Of a stretch of 64,000 nt of DNA, positions 47,634 through 60,313 are shown one piece after another. Numbering within the stretch: position 1 is the first letter of the stretch; every line of letters starts with the position of its first letter. The notes under the pieces are model-generated. The model saw only the letters and a program-made list of their open reading frames with translations. It had not been told where the DNA came from and ran no database searches. The DNA is from Lycorma delicatula (lineage: Eukaryota; Arthropoda; Insecta; Hemiptera; Fulgoridae), in assembly GCF_047948215.1 (NCBI RefSeq), contig NC_134455.1:303198147-303262146 (forward strand), given 5' to 3'. Made by a program: the position numbers and the translations under genes.

Positions 47634-47978
47634 AATGAATTATCCAGTAAACATAAATAGAAAATTTTGTTTTCAACAAAATAATATGTATAAAGTTTTG
47701 TGTTTTCGCAAGACTACAATGAAAAGCATGGGATGCGCTTTCATATTCAATATCTACATAAATTCTTTAAATATTACAAAGGTTTTGATGCAGAATGGAA
47801 ATGATAGCTTCAAAATACAATAACTAGTAAATCTCTGGATGAACTAAAGTTAAGGTGGAAAATAGAACTGAGGTCGCGCCCCGTGCTTTTCATTGTGGTC
47901 TTGCGAAAATAGATAATTTTATACATATTATTTTGTTGAAAACAAAATTATCTTCTATTTATGTTTACTGGCTAATCC
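47634..47978. mobile_element. MITE with ~100-bp inverted arms
   Basis: CCAGTAAACATAAATAGAA...TTTTGTTTTCAACAAAATAA...TTCGCAAGACTACAATGAAA (47645-47735) pairs with the same sequence in reverse complement at 47876-47970. Differences are few. The ~140-bp centre is unpaired. Open frames on either side (47635, 47855) are the arms themselves. Confidence 0.88.
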
Positions 47979-48725
47979 ATATTGTAGATTTGTTTAAAAG
48001 CATTTTTTTAATGAGGATAAGAACATTTTTAACATTTATTACAGTTGTAAAGTGTGATTTTTAAAAGTCATGTTTTTATTTAAAGAGTGTTAAATATTGC
48101 TGTTTATAGATTTAAAGATCACCGATTGAAGTCGTAGGAATTTTTCAGTAAATGAACAATAAAAATAAAAGTGAGAACGTCGTAAGAAACTGGGTAAAAG
48201 TAACATTCCTTATTTACCAATGTTAAAAGTATTAAATTTTAACCTTAATGATAATTCCGGGAAAATTCAACATTTTTGTCGCCTTTTTGTTTTTTTATCA
48301 ATCTTCTAAGACATTTATCTTTTTCAACCTGTATTTCATTTACAAGATCGGATTATTTCGTGTCGGGCATAAATAATTTTAAAATTAATATATAATTTTT
48401 TTTTTTTTTTTTAAATTCTAAGTACTCATTTAATCTATTTAGATCAATTCCAGTGATGTGCATGTTATGTTTAAAATAAAATATTATAAAGTTTGCAATG
48501 TTTATAAAGAAATGTTATAGCGAAAACTAAAATGAGATTAATTTTACTGAAAATTCCAACACACGAAACTTTAGTGTAATGAATGCAAATCACTGTGGCT
48601 TCCTGAGCAAGCAATTTTAATTGCAGAACTTCCCTATATAAATAATTCTTATTCTAAGTCTTTCAAGCAAACATCCGGAGAATTAATTATTAAAACGAAT
48701 AGAAATTCTAGTTCAATTAATGCGT
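47979..48725. other. AT-rich spacer, nothing recognised
   Basis: No supported feature. Confidence 0.55.
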
Positions 48726-48728
48726 TTA

Positions 48729-48990
48729 GCCCACCGGACTGGTCTAGTGGTCAACTCGTTGTTGCAATTCAGTTGTTTAACAGCTGATTTTCCAAGTCGA
48801 AGGTTGTGAGGTTCAAATCCTAGCAAAGGTTAGTTGCTTTTGTACGGATTTGAATTCTAGACACTGGATACTTTGTTGGTTGGGGTTCAATTAACCACAC
48901 ATCTCAAGAATGGTCGGTTTGAATCTGTACAAGACACCTCATTTACACAACATATACATCATTTTCATCTCTTTGAGTCGTTAGTTAGTA
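48729..48990 (+). mobile_element. tRNA-derived SINE, diverged copy
   Basis: GCCCACCGGACTGGTCTAGTGG (A box), GAGGTTCAAATCCTAGC (B box, close to consensus), GATTTGAATTCTAGA, AACCACACATCTCAAGAATGGTCG and GTACAAGACACCTCATTTACAC follow the order of the other copies. It is more diverged and lacks the AAAAAGAAAG end. No target duplication is evident. Extra bases near the head (TTGCAATTCAGTTGTTTAAC) may mark a subfamily. Confidence 0.85.
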
Positions 48991-50150
48991 GTTGCTGTGT
49001 ACTAGTTGAACAGATTAAAACATATACATAAGGAAAATAATAATAATAATGGATATATTGACTACTGTTTTTTTATATTTTTACGAACGTGTTTATTTAT
49101 TTTTTTAGTTATATTAAAACGACATAAATTACAATTAAATTAAATTGTAATGTACGTGATTGAATATTATGAAAAACTAATCAAATAAACGAATGTAAAT
49201 TATCTTAATTCATCTTTGTGCGTATTGAGCGCTTATCTAAATGAATCGGATTTTTTCTAACGTTTGTTAACATAGGGCCTATAAATTTCATGTAATAAGT
49301 AATTTACACGTAGCTTTAAGAATTGAATTGTAAAAGTCTTTAATTTGAACTCAATATCCAAAATAAATTATTTTTTATATAGTTACTGTAAGTACCTGAT
49401 AACAAATAAAAATAAAAGATAATTTAATCTAATTTTGATTTTTTTTGTAAATGTTATACTTAATGACACAATTTTTTTTAAACTGTTTACATACTCTTAG
49501 TGTGTACTCTAGTGTTTCCCATAACAAAAAAATGCTGAAAATCATCGTTTCTGTCATATATTTTGTCAGCGTAAGGATGTTAAGTTGATAATTTACTCAT
49601 CTGAGAGTTTTATTTAAGATTTTTTGTCCTTTTAATAATAAACTAAAAAGTAAAATAAATATGATAAATTTTTTTGTATAAATATGAAGATTTTCGAACA
49701 TTAAACTCGTGGAATGGTTTTTTATTATTTAACTTTACACAACACGCGCGTAATTATGCGGTCTGAAATCGAGTCAATAATTTAATACATTATACACACT
49801 CAATTCGCTTACTGAGAAGATTGCTGATTACATTTATATGATTAGTAACTACATGAAGTAGTTATAAAACTTGAGAATTAATCGAGATTTCTGACCATCT
49901 TTACCTCATATATGACCTCGTACAGTAGATTTTATCGTGTCTGAACAAGACAAGCGTGGAGCTAATTGATATTCGTATTTTATATTTATGTAAATAATAT
50001 TATGGCTTTTATTTTTAGTATTATGTAATTTTTTTAATAAAATTATTACTGTGTTTTTTTTAAAAGAATGTGATTATTTTACTGTACAGTAATAGCACCT
50101 ATACTTTTTGTTTAAATTTCTATCTCACAATATTGAGCGGTGAGCATTCT
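48991..50150. other. AT-rich spacer, nothing recognised
   Basis: No supported feature. Confidence 0.55.
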
Positions 50151-50154
50151 GGGC

Positions 50155-50945
50155 TAGGCACGTAGCTAGGATTTTTTTCGGGGGGGGGGGCTAAGGGGGG
50201 GCTGCTGATGATGATAAAATAATAATAATAATGAAAATCATTTTATATTGAAACGGTTTTTTAAACTTTATTGCATTTAAAAAATACAAAACATATGCTT
50301 ATATTTAATACATCATTTACTACGCAAATAAGAATCATGATGTTATAAATTGTTTTCATAATCCACATTTATACTTCACACTCATACCTTTACACTCCAA
50401 TAAAAATTATGAATTATTAGAAAGCTAGTCGTCGATTTTTCTTTCTTGCCATAATACCTAAAACTTTATCAGGATAAATAAAGTGTATATTTCTATACAC
50501 TGATAAAGAAACTAACGAACTTAATTTTCCATTCCCCGACTTGTTACACGCAATCGTTTTGATTCTTCATTGTGGAGAACGAGCGTTCATTAGTACATGT
50601 TATTACCGGAAGAGTCGCTAAAACTTGCAAGAGGTAATGGATATTCGGCAAATATTCTTTATTGCAGTGATCCAATACCTCAATCACTTCTAGATCGCAT
50701 TTTAAATTTGATGACTATATATCCTTGCATCAAATAAGATACTCCGCTTGGAGGACAGATTCAGAACATTTATTATCATAATACATCGCTAAGATTTTTA
50801 GTTCATTTTTCTAGGATAAGCTGAACCTGGCAAATGAACTTGAAAACTTTTTGAAGATTCTTGGAACCCCGTCCAGCTGCCTACCCATGTGTTTGGAACG
50901 CGATAAGCAAGTGTTGCATTTCTGGCTTGAAGGAAATCCCTAGTA
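50155..50945 (-). mobile_element. hAT-type element fragment with C-terminal transposase remnant
   Basis: The left tip AGGCACGTAGCTAGGATTTTTTTCGGGGGGGGG resembles hAT tips of the CAGGGGCGTAGC type. On the minus strand, in mixed frames, RVPNTWVGSW...Q, LRYWIT, and ASFSDSSGNNMY/ERSFSTMKNQND-like sequence (about 50620-50540) is the C-terminal dimerisation region of hAT transposases. A second tip was not found, so the right boundary is approximate. It is unrelated to the ZBED-like hAT at 40.6 kb. Confidence 0.65.
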
Positions 50946-51139
50946 ATCAGTTATTTTTATTAGTATTGCGTCAGAGTGAGCGCGGTGCTCAAACGTCGAG
51001 TAACAGCAGGTTAAGGTATATAGAAGGGGATTAATGACTAGGGTGATGATTATGTACCTATTTATCTCAAATTTTCTGAAGATACTTTTGTGATATTATA
51101 CATTACAAAAATGTAAAATACTAAAAATGGACTTTTTGG

Positions 51140-51850
51140 GCCTAACTTACTAGATTTAACGGACGGGAGTCCGACAAGGATCTTCCCTATCCCCGTTATT
51201 TTTAATCTTTACATAGAACTAGCAGTTAGTGATCTTAAAGAACAATTTAGATCCGGAGTTACAGTGCAAGGTGAAAAGATAAAGATGCTACGATTTGCTG
51301 ATGAAATAGTAATTCTAGCTGAGAGTAAAAAAGAATTAGAAGAAACAATGAACGGCATGGATGAAGTCCTACGCAAGAACTACCACATGAAAATAAACAA
51401 GAACAAAACGAAAGTAATGAAATGTAGTAGAAATAACGAAGATGGACCACTGAATGTAGAAATAGGAAGAGAAAAGATTATGGAGGTAGAAGAATTTTGT
51501 AGAATAGGTAGAAACAGGAGCAATATAAACTAACAGGAGCTAATAGCACAGGCGAAACGAGCCTTCAGTCAGAAATATAATTTTTTACATCAAAAGTTAA
51601 CTTAAACGTCAGAAAATGATTTTTGAAAGCATATGTTTGAAGCGTAGCTTTATATAGAATTGAAACTTGGACGATCGGATTCCCTGAGAAGAAAAGATTA
51701 CGGCATATTGATGAAGAAAGAGCATTTGGAAAAATATAGTTAAAAGTAGAGACAGATTTATAGGCCACATATTAAGGCATCCTGGAATAGTCGCTTTAAT
51801 ATTGAAGGAACCTTGGAGAGCTGCATAAAACCAGTCAAATAACTGGAAAC
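51140..51850 (+). pseudogene. non-LTR retrotransposon reverse transcriptase fragment
   Basis: TGVRQGSSLSP (about 51165) continues after a one-base shift as LYIELAVSDLKEQ, then in the open frame to 51533: MLRFADEIVILAESKKELEE and KINKNKTKVMKCSRNNED. The catalytic box, normally FADD or YADD, is FADE here. Beyond 51533, in broken frames, TWTIGFPEKKRL and DRFIGHILRHPGIV are the thumb and C-terminal parts. It is the same general RT type as the antisense fragments at 1.7-3.4 and 56.2-57.0 kb. 5' and 3' ends are unclear. Confidence 0.88.
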
Positions 51851-52690
51851 AAAAAAAAAAATACTCTTATCTGTTCGTCTGCAACAAGTAGGTTTTCACA
51901 CCTTATATATATATGTATGTATATGTATATATATATATATCAATTTTTAGATGATTAGGTTGGCTGTGAAAGAAACAATTTATGGTTCTTTCACAATGGA
52001 TGTGTTATGAGGCGGTGTGTTTCAGAAATAATCCTTTGACGGCTAGAAACTTTTAAAAACTTAGAAAAATAGTACTTAATTTTTCCACATTCGAATGCTA
52101 GAGGCAGCGTATGTTTTCAAGTCAAGGAAAGATGACTACTTTTTGATCGAAGGAACAATATATTAAAATATAGCCTCGTTAAAGTTACTTCGGAAATAAA
52201 TAACTTTTTCAACTTTCCTTTGATCTTCTCAAGAAAATGCCTTATTTATTTAGCCAAATATATTTCTCTACGTTGGCATGCAAACACAGCATAATTCAAG
52301 TTATATTTTTCCCTAAAATCTACAAATCACGTCTTTTCTCTTTAGTACTGGTTATGTAACGAAAATGAAAATATTATCTAAAATACCGTATTGTACGTGA
52401 CGTACCCTAGATGCTAAGGTACATCACGGAGTTTAAGAAAGTCCGAGACAAAAGTTGGATGCAAATACTGAGCGATTGGTAGATGGCCCAATGAATAGAA
52501 TCACATGTATTTTAACATATTTGTATATAGCCTATTAAATTAGTTTTGCACTTTCTTAAGTTAATTTCCGAAAAAAATTTTGGAATTCAACAAACGAAAT
52601 TAATTCTTTTTTTTTTTTAATTGTATTGTTACGAATGTAGATGACGCTCAAAGTAAAGGATTCTATTTATTTTTATCTTGTACGGTTCTG
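51851..52690. other. AT-rich spacer, nothing recognised
   Basis: Short TA-rich tracts lie at about 51905-51940. No gene. Confidence 0.55.
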
Positions 52691-52694
52691 TTGA

Positions 52695-52775
52695 CTTAAT
52701 TCTGTGGAATCGAACCCAGGACGAGTTGCTAAACCATTCGTACTTTGTTCGATTCCCAGCATTGTTAACGGCGAA
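52695..52775. repeat. tRNA-like B-box motifs on both strands
   Basis: The minus strand at about 52700-52725 reads CGTCCTGGGTTCGATTCC. The plus strand at about 52747 reads GTTCGATTCC. Both resemble B boxes, but no cloverleaf or A box is visible. Possibly a degenerate SINE. Confidence 0.25.
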
Positions 52776-52909
52776 ATCGAACTTTCTTTCGAGAACTCCT
52801 GATCACTTTTAGTCTTGTATTAATTTTTTTTTTAAATTGTATAGCTATTACATTTGTATAAAAAGTGTTTTTTATTTAGTCTTGTATTTATTTTTAATTA
52901 TATTAAATT

Positions 52910-52995
52910 ACTAGCTGGTCAGGCCCGCTTCGCTCGCCGGACCGTCTAGCCAGGGGGCCCTGCCCCGTTATATTTTTACGTTATATAACGTTGGT
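52910..52995 (+). repeat. retrotransposon-tail-like GC-rich fragment
   Basis: ACTAGCTGGTCAGGCCCGCT...CCGGACCGTCTAGCCAGG shows the paired GCCCGCTTCGCTCGCCGG words seen at the ends of RTE-like elements and in the pieces at 12060 and 23270. Confidence 0.45.
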
Positions 52996-53738
52996 ATTTG
53001 ATTGTTTTTAGGTTGTGTATTTAGTTGTTTTCTATTTCAACGTATTTAAAAAAAAAGTATTATTAACACATCTTACTGATATTGTTATCTGATATTTGTT
53101 TGATTATAAATGATCACAAAATATTATCATATAGCTTTTATTAGCTTTCGCCGCGATCAACTTATTGTAGTGATTTTTTAGCTACAGCTCCATTTATCAA
53201 TCTGCAACTTATGGAACGAAAAGTGCATCTCGATAGACATTTTCAAGGAGAATATTTGTCAATTTTTTTAAAAATCTCTACTCAATAGCGCTTGCGCAGT
53301 AAAGTATCGCGGTTTATGGTCTTAATATTGGGTGTAGAAAGGTTTTAAAAACTTCAAACGTTCCTAAAAATCGAGATTTATCCATTATCGTTAATGTCAT
53401 TTTTACATGCTGCTTCATTTAAAAGTTATTTAAAAAACAGAAATTTTAAAATCTTTGATAACCGTTAACTTAAATAACGATTGACAACATATGTTTTTTA
53501 TTTGGTATTTCGATAAATAATTAAAAAATGAATCTCTTGGCTATTTCAGAAAAAAAAATTATATAGCCGGATTTGTGCTACAGAAATGTGCGGTTTACTG
53601 ACGCATGAGTAGGCGCATGGAAAACAGAAAAACATAAAAACCAAACTTGCAATAAACAGAAACGTTTTGCCGAATTAGTTTTTTCTGTTTACCTGTGGGG
53701 TCCTTTAATCTTGCATTTCAGAGAAATGAACTCCTTTT

Positions 53739-54310
53739 TACTTCCTTGTACAAAGTAAAGGAAGTATTGCGATCGAAAAAAAATTCGGTTTTTAGATTTC
53801 AACGGAAATATCCATTTTGAATACATTTTGACTAGATTCGGCGTGACGTCTGTACGTACCTATCTCGCATAACTGATTAGCCGTAGGATGTGCACCTCCC
53901 CTTTTCACTGCAGTCGATTGAACCAAAAATGTCAAAAAAAACCCAAAATCCAAAACAATTGGATTTTGAATTTTTACTTAACTCTAGTAACAAGCTCTCA
54001 TTGGGAGATTTTCAACGATATATCATAACTGGTACTTATTTTCATTAGTTCCAGCGTTATAGCCAAATAAAATTTTAATTAATGAAATATTTGGATCTTA
54101 CAAGGGAAGGCACATCGGTCCGAATCAGACTTCATATTCTTTTTTTAACTTTTTTTAAATTTAAATATATTTATTAATAATTATTAACCCGTGATTGTAA
54201 AAACGTTTTTACAATAAATAATTATTAAATAATAACTATAAAAAAAATATGAAACAAAAACAGAAGTTATTAGTGAAGTACTTTTAAAAATGCGGGTATG
54301 TAATTTAATA
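53739..54310 (+). mobile_element. ~680-bp dispersed repeat, copy B (3' end altered)
   Basis: It starts TACTTCCTTGTACAAAGTAA and carries the same internal blocks as copy A (TTTCAACGGAAATATCCATT, GGCGTGACGTCTGTACG, AATTAATGAAATATTTGG). At the 3' end it keeps ATGTAATTTAATAG but then diverges, lacking the GTACAAGGAAGT tip. Confidence 0.8.
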
Positions 54311-56195
54311 GACATTATTACATACGTGTATATGTAATAAATTTGTTGAAACATCTGATTATTTAATATTAATTGAAAATTATAATTTAGAATCGTATTA
54401 TTTTTTGTTTTTCTAGTTGAATTTTATTTAATTATTCTGCAATTTCTGTTTAATTTTATCTACATTAGTCCAGAGTGACTGAAAAATAGGCCCTGACAAG
54501 AACATATATAATGAGTCATACATGCCCGACCTGTAATAAATTGCAATAAATTCTTATCCTTTAGTTCATTATTCCTCTAATATTGTCGGACTATAATCTC
54601 CCTAAGTCGGAGTTGCAAATCATTTCGTTTATTTGTTTTTTGTTGTCAATCATTTAATCGCTCTTTGGTTTGATATAATTCCTCTCATCTATATTTGTGT
54701 ACACGTTCTTCAGTTTTTAAATTTTTTCTGTCATTGTATTCATCATCCTCTTAATCTTTTTATTCTTTCTTTGGTTTTAACAATTTCTTCGTTTTTATAT
54801 TTATCGTCTTCTGTTAATTTTTTTATTCTTCACTTGTTCTTAACACTTTCTTCCCCTTCATATTCATATTTCTGTCGTTTTTTTAAATACATTTCTTCAT
54901 GTTATGTTTTTTTTCCTGTATGATTATTTCTTTTTCATTTTTGATTATTCACCTAATCATTCAATAATAAAAACTGAATATTTTATACCGCAAGATCGAA
55001 ATTAACATTTGTAACCAGTAAACAGGAGTTCACTAGATGGAATAGTTTAATTATTATTAGCTTTTATTTATACGACACACCAGAAATCTAAAACTTTTGT
55101 TAATCAGCAACTCACGAAGATGATATGTGGTGTCCACATCAGATTTTATATATATATATGTCAGACATGATAGAAAGGTTCTTTAATTCTACTTATTTTA
55201 TGGTTTATCTTTAATTTAGGTCTAAGATGATATTTTTTTTTGAAAAGCTCAGATGGCCCAAACGTATGTTTTCTCGCCTATGCGTATGTTTTTTGTGCGG
55301 GTGCGCGACATTCATATGTCGCTCCGCATGTGATCGATTACATTTGTTTCAACCTATAGACTATAAAAGGGTTTTATTTGTAAAGCACTATTATATTTAC
55401 AGTAATGCTAAAATTAAAAAAAAAAAAAAACATTAAATCTTTAAAAAAAGGTTATTTTTTTATCACAAGATAGAAAAGATTTTTCTTTTGTTTTTTTTTT
55501 CTTTTTTTTGTAGTCTTATGGTAAGTACTGACCCTTATTGTTATTCTATTGTAGTATACTTTGTGGTGGATCTACTTTAATGGATTTTATATTGTAGGCT
55601 GGGTTTTGGGTAAGAGATTAATGACGTCGCTTTTTTTAAATTATCGTTAAAAAACTAGGTCACGTGTATGTAATGTATCATCATTATTTTTTTATTTTCA
55701 AAACCGTCAGGTTTATATGTAGCCTGATTTAATCGGTGAATAAAGTAGGTGCATGAAAATTCTTGTCATCAGTACAATCCTTTACGTTTATTGTTACTTA
55801 GATTGTATAATTAAGATCATATAATTAATTAGATTGTATGTTGTGACATTAACACTGTGATTGATCAGTCACATAAATTTCAGTTTGTTTATTACTATAA
55901 TCAATTGATAAATATACATTAACTCGTTCGTTTTTGTTTCAATTAATTTAATAAATATGTAATCTAATCATTCGTGTTTTATTAAATCTATATCCAGATA
56001 TGTGTAGAACCTGTAAAGTATTTGAGAAAAGTCGTTTAAATGTTATAAATTCAACAAAATTAAAATGCCAGTTTATAATGAATGATTATAATTTTTTTCA
56101 TCAATAAAGAAAACCAATGGTCATATTAGGTTTTTTGTTAATATATTTTTCAAAAATACAATTTTTTTTTCATTTCGACAACACACAGATCACTT
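54311..56195. other. AT-rich spacer, one isolated repeat tip
   Basis: GATATGTGGTGTCCACATCAGATTTTA at about 55121-55147 equals the outermost 3' bases of the ~680-bp repeat. The pyrimidine-rich open frame 54633-54923 shows no domain. Nothing else is supported. Confidence 0.5.
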
Positions 56196-56199
56196 TTGC

Positions 56200-57005
56200 A
56201 TAGTTTGATTTTTTCTTTTTTACAGAAAGGTGGGTTTTTTTTGGCTCTGTTGTTGCCTTTCTTCCGTCTATCTATTCAGGTTTATGCTCTGGAAACTTAG
56301 ATTCTGGAATCACTTTTGTAAATTTATCTGTGCCTTTACACAGATCCTTAAAAATGTTTTTAGATTTATTTCTATTTCTTTATACCAGTTGTTCTTTGTG
56401 GCTCTATTTATGTAGAAATCAAATTTTTTTATCAATCTTTGGTCGTTCATCTCCGTAAAACTGTAATGTTCTTTGCCGGATTAAGTCCCCAATTTTTTTT
56501 AGTAATTCTTTTTTTTATTTTTCAATTTGTAAATTCCATCTTCATATTTTTGTCTATAAATTTTTCTTAAAATTCTTTTTTCTACTTTTCCTATTTCTTG
56601 TTCTGTAAAAACTGCAGATATTTTGCCCCATACAGTGGTTCTGATTGGACTAAGTTTTATTAGTGCCTCGATTTGGATTATATGACAAAAATATTTTTAT
56701 TGTGAATGTTCGTGAGATGATGGTAGGCAATATTTTTTTTCGTACTCTATTCTTCATCCCATTTTTTTCATTATACTCGGTATTATTATTTCTCCCAAAT
56801 ATTGTAATTTTTTAACCCGTTACCTATTTCTTTGTTGTTGGAAATTTTAAGGATTTGAGTTCTGTTCTCTTTGTCATCGGAAAACCAGTTAGTTTTTTCA
56901 TAAGAAATTTTTAAGACCAAATTTGCTTGCACATTGGCTTAGTTTTTGAATTTTGAAAATTTGTTATATAATACAAATTTTATTGTATTAACAAATAATA
57001 ATTTG
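56200..57005 (-). pseudogene. non-LTR reverse transcriptase C-terminal fragment (antisense)
   Basis: On the minus strand FGLKISYEKTNWFSDD (about 56930-56880), a YG-E pair, EQEIGKVEKRILRKIYRQKYEDG (about 56620-56550) and EMNDQRLIKKFDFYINR (about 56450-56405) follow the order of the RT region after the catalytic box. The LRK(I/L) block matches the fragment at 1.7-3.4 kb. Frames shift several times. The plus frame 56230-56415 is a shadow. Confidence 0.75.
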
Positions 57006-57409
57006 TTAAGGGATAGACAATTTTGATGAAAATTAAAAAAACTGTCACTTATATGCTTGCCAGATTTTGTTAATTATTCCTTATTCACTCTTGATTTTTT
57101 TTTCAGCCTAACCTTAGTAAAAGATGTTTTTAAATTTTTTTTTTTGTCGTAATATTATGATTATGTTTGAATTAGTAACAACAGCGTAAAATTAGCTCAA
57201 AATCTTTTACCTTTGGACGAATTACAATGATTATTTTAGAAATGTTAATTTTTTTTTACTGATCTGTGGAGTACTATATTTTTAGTTCCTACAAATAATT
57301 TTCTCAAAATTATTAAAAAGCAATATTTAACTTTTTTTCAAAGAAATGTGTGTAAGAACATCATATTGTTACGAGATGAATTTTTTGTTTAATCGTACAT
57401 TTCATTTTT

Positions 57410-58035
57410 TACTTCCTTGTAAAAGAAGTATTATGATCGCGAAAAACTTCGGTTTTCAAATTTCAACGGAAATATCCATTTTGACCATCCTGAATCCATT
57501 TTGACTAGATTCGGTGTGACTTCTGTAGGTACGTATCTCGCATAACTCAAAATTTAGGATTTAGGACTGTTGTAACATCTAGTTGTGCACCTCCCCTTTT
57601 GATTGCGATCGACTGTACCAAAAGTATCCAAAAAAGTCCAAAATCCAATTTTTTGGATTTTGGACTTTTCCTTAACTGCAGTAATAAGCTTTCGTTGAGA
57701 TCTTTTCAACGATATGTCATGCGGTACTTGTTTTCATTGGTTCCAGGATTATATCCAAATAAAATTTTAATTAATGATATATTTGGATCTTTGAAGGGGA
57801 AAGCACATCTGTTCGAAATCTCCCTTTTTTTAAATTGAAATATACTTATTTATTAATAATTATTAACCTCTGATTGTAAAAAATTTTACGATAATTAATA
57901 ATTCAATAATAACAATAAAAAATATATAAAAATATCAGAAATGATTAATGAAATAAAATTTTCTGTCCTTTTAGAAATGTGTGTATGTAATTTAAAAGGC
58001 GAACAAGGAACTCATGTGGTACTTACATCAGTTTC
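57410..58035 (+). mobile_element. ~680-bp dispersed repeat, copy C
   Basis: It starts TACTTCCTTGTA and ends GAACAAGGAACTCATGTGGTACTTACATCAG. Internal blocks match copies A and B, including the fold-back CCAAAATCC/GGATTTTGG segment. The open frame 57599-57838 is part of the repeat. Confidence 0.82.
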
Positions 58036-58144
58036 TTTTTGGCATCTTTATTTTATTTACAAAAAAAATTGAATTATAGATTTCTCAAAAGAAGAAGTCA
58101 TTTTATTAATCTTTGTTTTTACTTTCCCTGCAGTTATTGTATAA

Positions 58145-58833
58145 TGTCGCGTGTTCGCGGTTTTACAGCGATATTGAGAGATAGCATACGAAAGAATTTC
58201 TTACAGCTACAATTTATTACTTGTAAATAACTTATTCAAAATGCGATTCAAATTCATTTAGTAACAAATTATAAATACCAAAACACATTTTTGGTAAAAA
58301 TACGACTATACACTTTATAATGATTAGTAGAAACTAATATTGAATTAACAGTAGACAAATCTACAATTCATACAATTCACTTTACGCAAGTATTCACTTT
58401 TACTGTTTACAAAAGAACTACCGTACAATTTACGAATGAATAGAATAATGTCACTTCATTTCCATTTATTAATAATAACTCACCGAACAACTTCTTGTTT
58501 TCAACACTGTTCAAACCGAAATGCTCATGACGTACTCTCACTCGTTTGTTTCCAAACACTTAGTGTGATCGCTTTTATCGCACATTGCCCCGAACTCGAA
58601 CTTGAAAGGGACGTCACTCCGCCGATCACCGGCAGTATTTATACTCTTGGCCTGCAGAACCAGTGTCCGATCCGTCCTTATGACTGTTCAGGCGTAATAA
58701 TTTTCATCGTCCGCTCCTTCTACGCTTTAAGTTCTTTTCTAGAAAGAATCCTTTTGTCGTTCTCTCTAGATAGATTCTTTTTTCTTCATTTTGTCTCCTC
58801 TTATTCCTTCTAGAAGCTTCTCTACTCGTTACA
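58145..58833 (-). mobile_element. solo LTR, second copy
   Basis: The minus strand runs TGTAACGAGTAGAGAAGC (58833) to CCGCGAACACGCGACA (58145), with TG...CA ends. A TATA box (GAGTATAAATACTGCC) lies near 58627-58642. The outer ~20 bp and scattered internal blocks match the LTR at 32186-33482, for example GTGTTCGCGG, the TACTGCC promoter and AATTTTCATCGTC. GTAT lies right after one end and two bases away from the other, so the target duplication is uncertain. The plus frame 58436-58813 is not a gene. No adjacent gag/pol. Confidence 0.75.
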
Positions 58834-58839
58834 GTATTA

Positions 58840-60200
58840 TAATATACAGGATTTAACGATAATTTGTACGGATTTGTACGATAATCTTTAAATAACTTTT
58901 TTTATAAATTAAACATAGAGAAATGAAATTTAGGAAATGTACTTACTCCAAACGATATATTTTTCGGTACGAGATTATCATTAAATATACCGGTATATAA
59001 TAGTAAATAGATCCAGATATTTTCCGTGGATAGGCACCTCCAAACTTTTAAATGGAAATAATAAGATTTTTGACACATCATTTTAAAGGGCAGTAAAAAA
59101 ACAAAACGTTTCGGGCTATGACAACCTTAACCAAAATTGCGGCCATTTAACGTTTTTCACAACTAGTTTCAAAAGTGGTCTGCAGTACACCTTACAGTGA
59201 AACACTAAAAAAAAATTAGCAAACGCTCCTCCCTCAGAACTATCTATTTTTTTATGTGAAACCACTACTGGGGTTTACTGTAGGCCATTTTTTTAAACTA
59301 TTGGAAAAATAGGTTAAAATTTCCGCTATTTTTGGTTACGATTGTCGTATCCCGAAGTATTTTACGTAATATTTTGTTTTGTAATATCCTTTAAAATGTT
59401 ATATCACAATCATCCTACTTTATGCATTTAAGTTACCACCCCATTTGGGACCCCCTGAGCGCTTGGAATGTGGAGGAATCATGACCTCCACATAGAATCG
59501 TTTATAGAATATAATCGTTTTCAGATAGGAGCATTTGCTAAATTCCTTTTTTTTTATTTTTAACCGATACAAAATTATGTATCACTATTAATTAAAACTA
59601 TGTATTCAAAAAAAGTAAATTGCACCAACAAATTAGGATCGAAGTGTAAAAACGAGGGATTAAATGTGTTTATGTACGTCTAAGTATATGTGTGCCTATC
59701 AGAGTTTATCACACGAGATTGGCTGTACAAAATACCTTCACATTTGGCATGGTGATTTCTGTATACTGTTTATAGATGTTTGAAGTTTAAAAGTCAGGGT
59801 CTTAAACAAATAGTGAAAGAGAGGAGGTCAGGGCAATATCAATTATTAATTTGCCTTAAAGTTTAGCAGCATCGTAGCCGATTTTTTTTTATGAGGAAAA
59901 GTTTCCGTCAAAATTAATAAAATGCTACTTTCTAAATTGGTAGAAGACGATACGTAAGCCTTTTTTTTAGGAGTGCTCCGCCTACCTTATTTCAATCACT
60001 CCTTGTGCTGGTTGTAACTAGCTATTAAGTTATTTAATTTCTGTTTAAATACTCTTTTTATTTAAAGCATAAAATGGGAGGTAGACGGAAAATGAAGCGT
60101 TTTCGAATATTTATTTACTTTTTCTCCATTTTTATTTTTATTTTTCAGATCAACAGATCAATTCGCCAAGTTGTGTAATTAACTCGTATTATATCTTCAC
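58840..60200. other. AT-rich spacer; possible old repeat at 59020-59500
   Basis: The block from GATAGGCACCTCCAAACTTT to CCACCCCATTTGGGACCCCC is more complex than its surroundings and has no coding content. I cannot classify it. The rest shows nothing. Confidence 0.4.
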
Positions 60201-60202
60201 AC

Positions 60203-60313
60203 TCACTCACACACACACACACACACACATATATATTGGATTATATAATTAATAAAAGGATTAAAAATACGTTCATATATATATATATATGAACGTATCC
60301 TTTTAATCCTTTT
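60203..60313. repeat. (AC)n microsatellite followed by hairpin repeat
   Basis: (AC)n lies at about 60205-60229. AAAAGGATTAAAAATACGTTC and GAACGTATCCTTTTAATCCTTTT (60254-60313) then pair around a (TA)n core, with a small bulge. Confidence 0.85.

Noticed and set aside
52700..52765. Possible tRNA gene from B-box-like GGTTCGATTCC motifs
   Set aside because: No acceptor stem, anticodon arm or A box could be folded; kept only as a weak repeat.
54633..54923. 96-codon hydrophobic ORF that could be read as a membrane protein
   Set aside because: Pyrimidine-rich low-complexity sequence gives Phe/Leu/Ser by chance; no start context or conserved motif.
58436..58813. 125-codon plus ORF
   Set aside because: Lies inside the solo LTR and antisense to its TATA promoter; no domain and not shared in frame with the other LTR copy.
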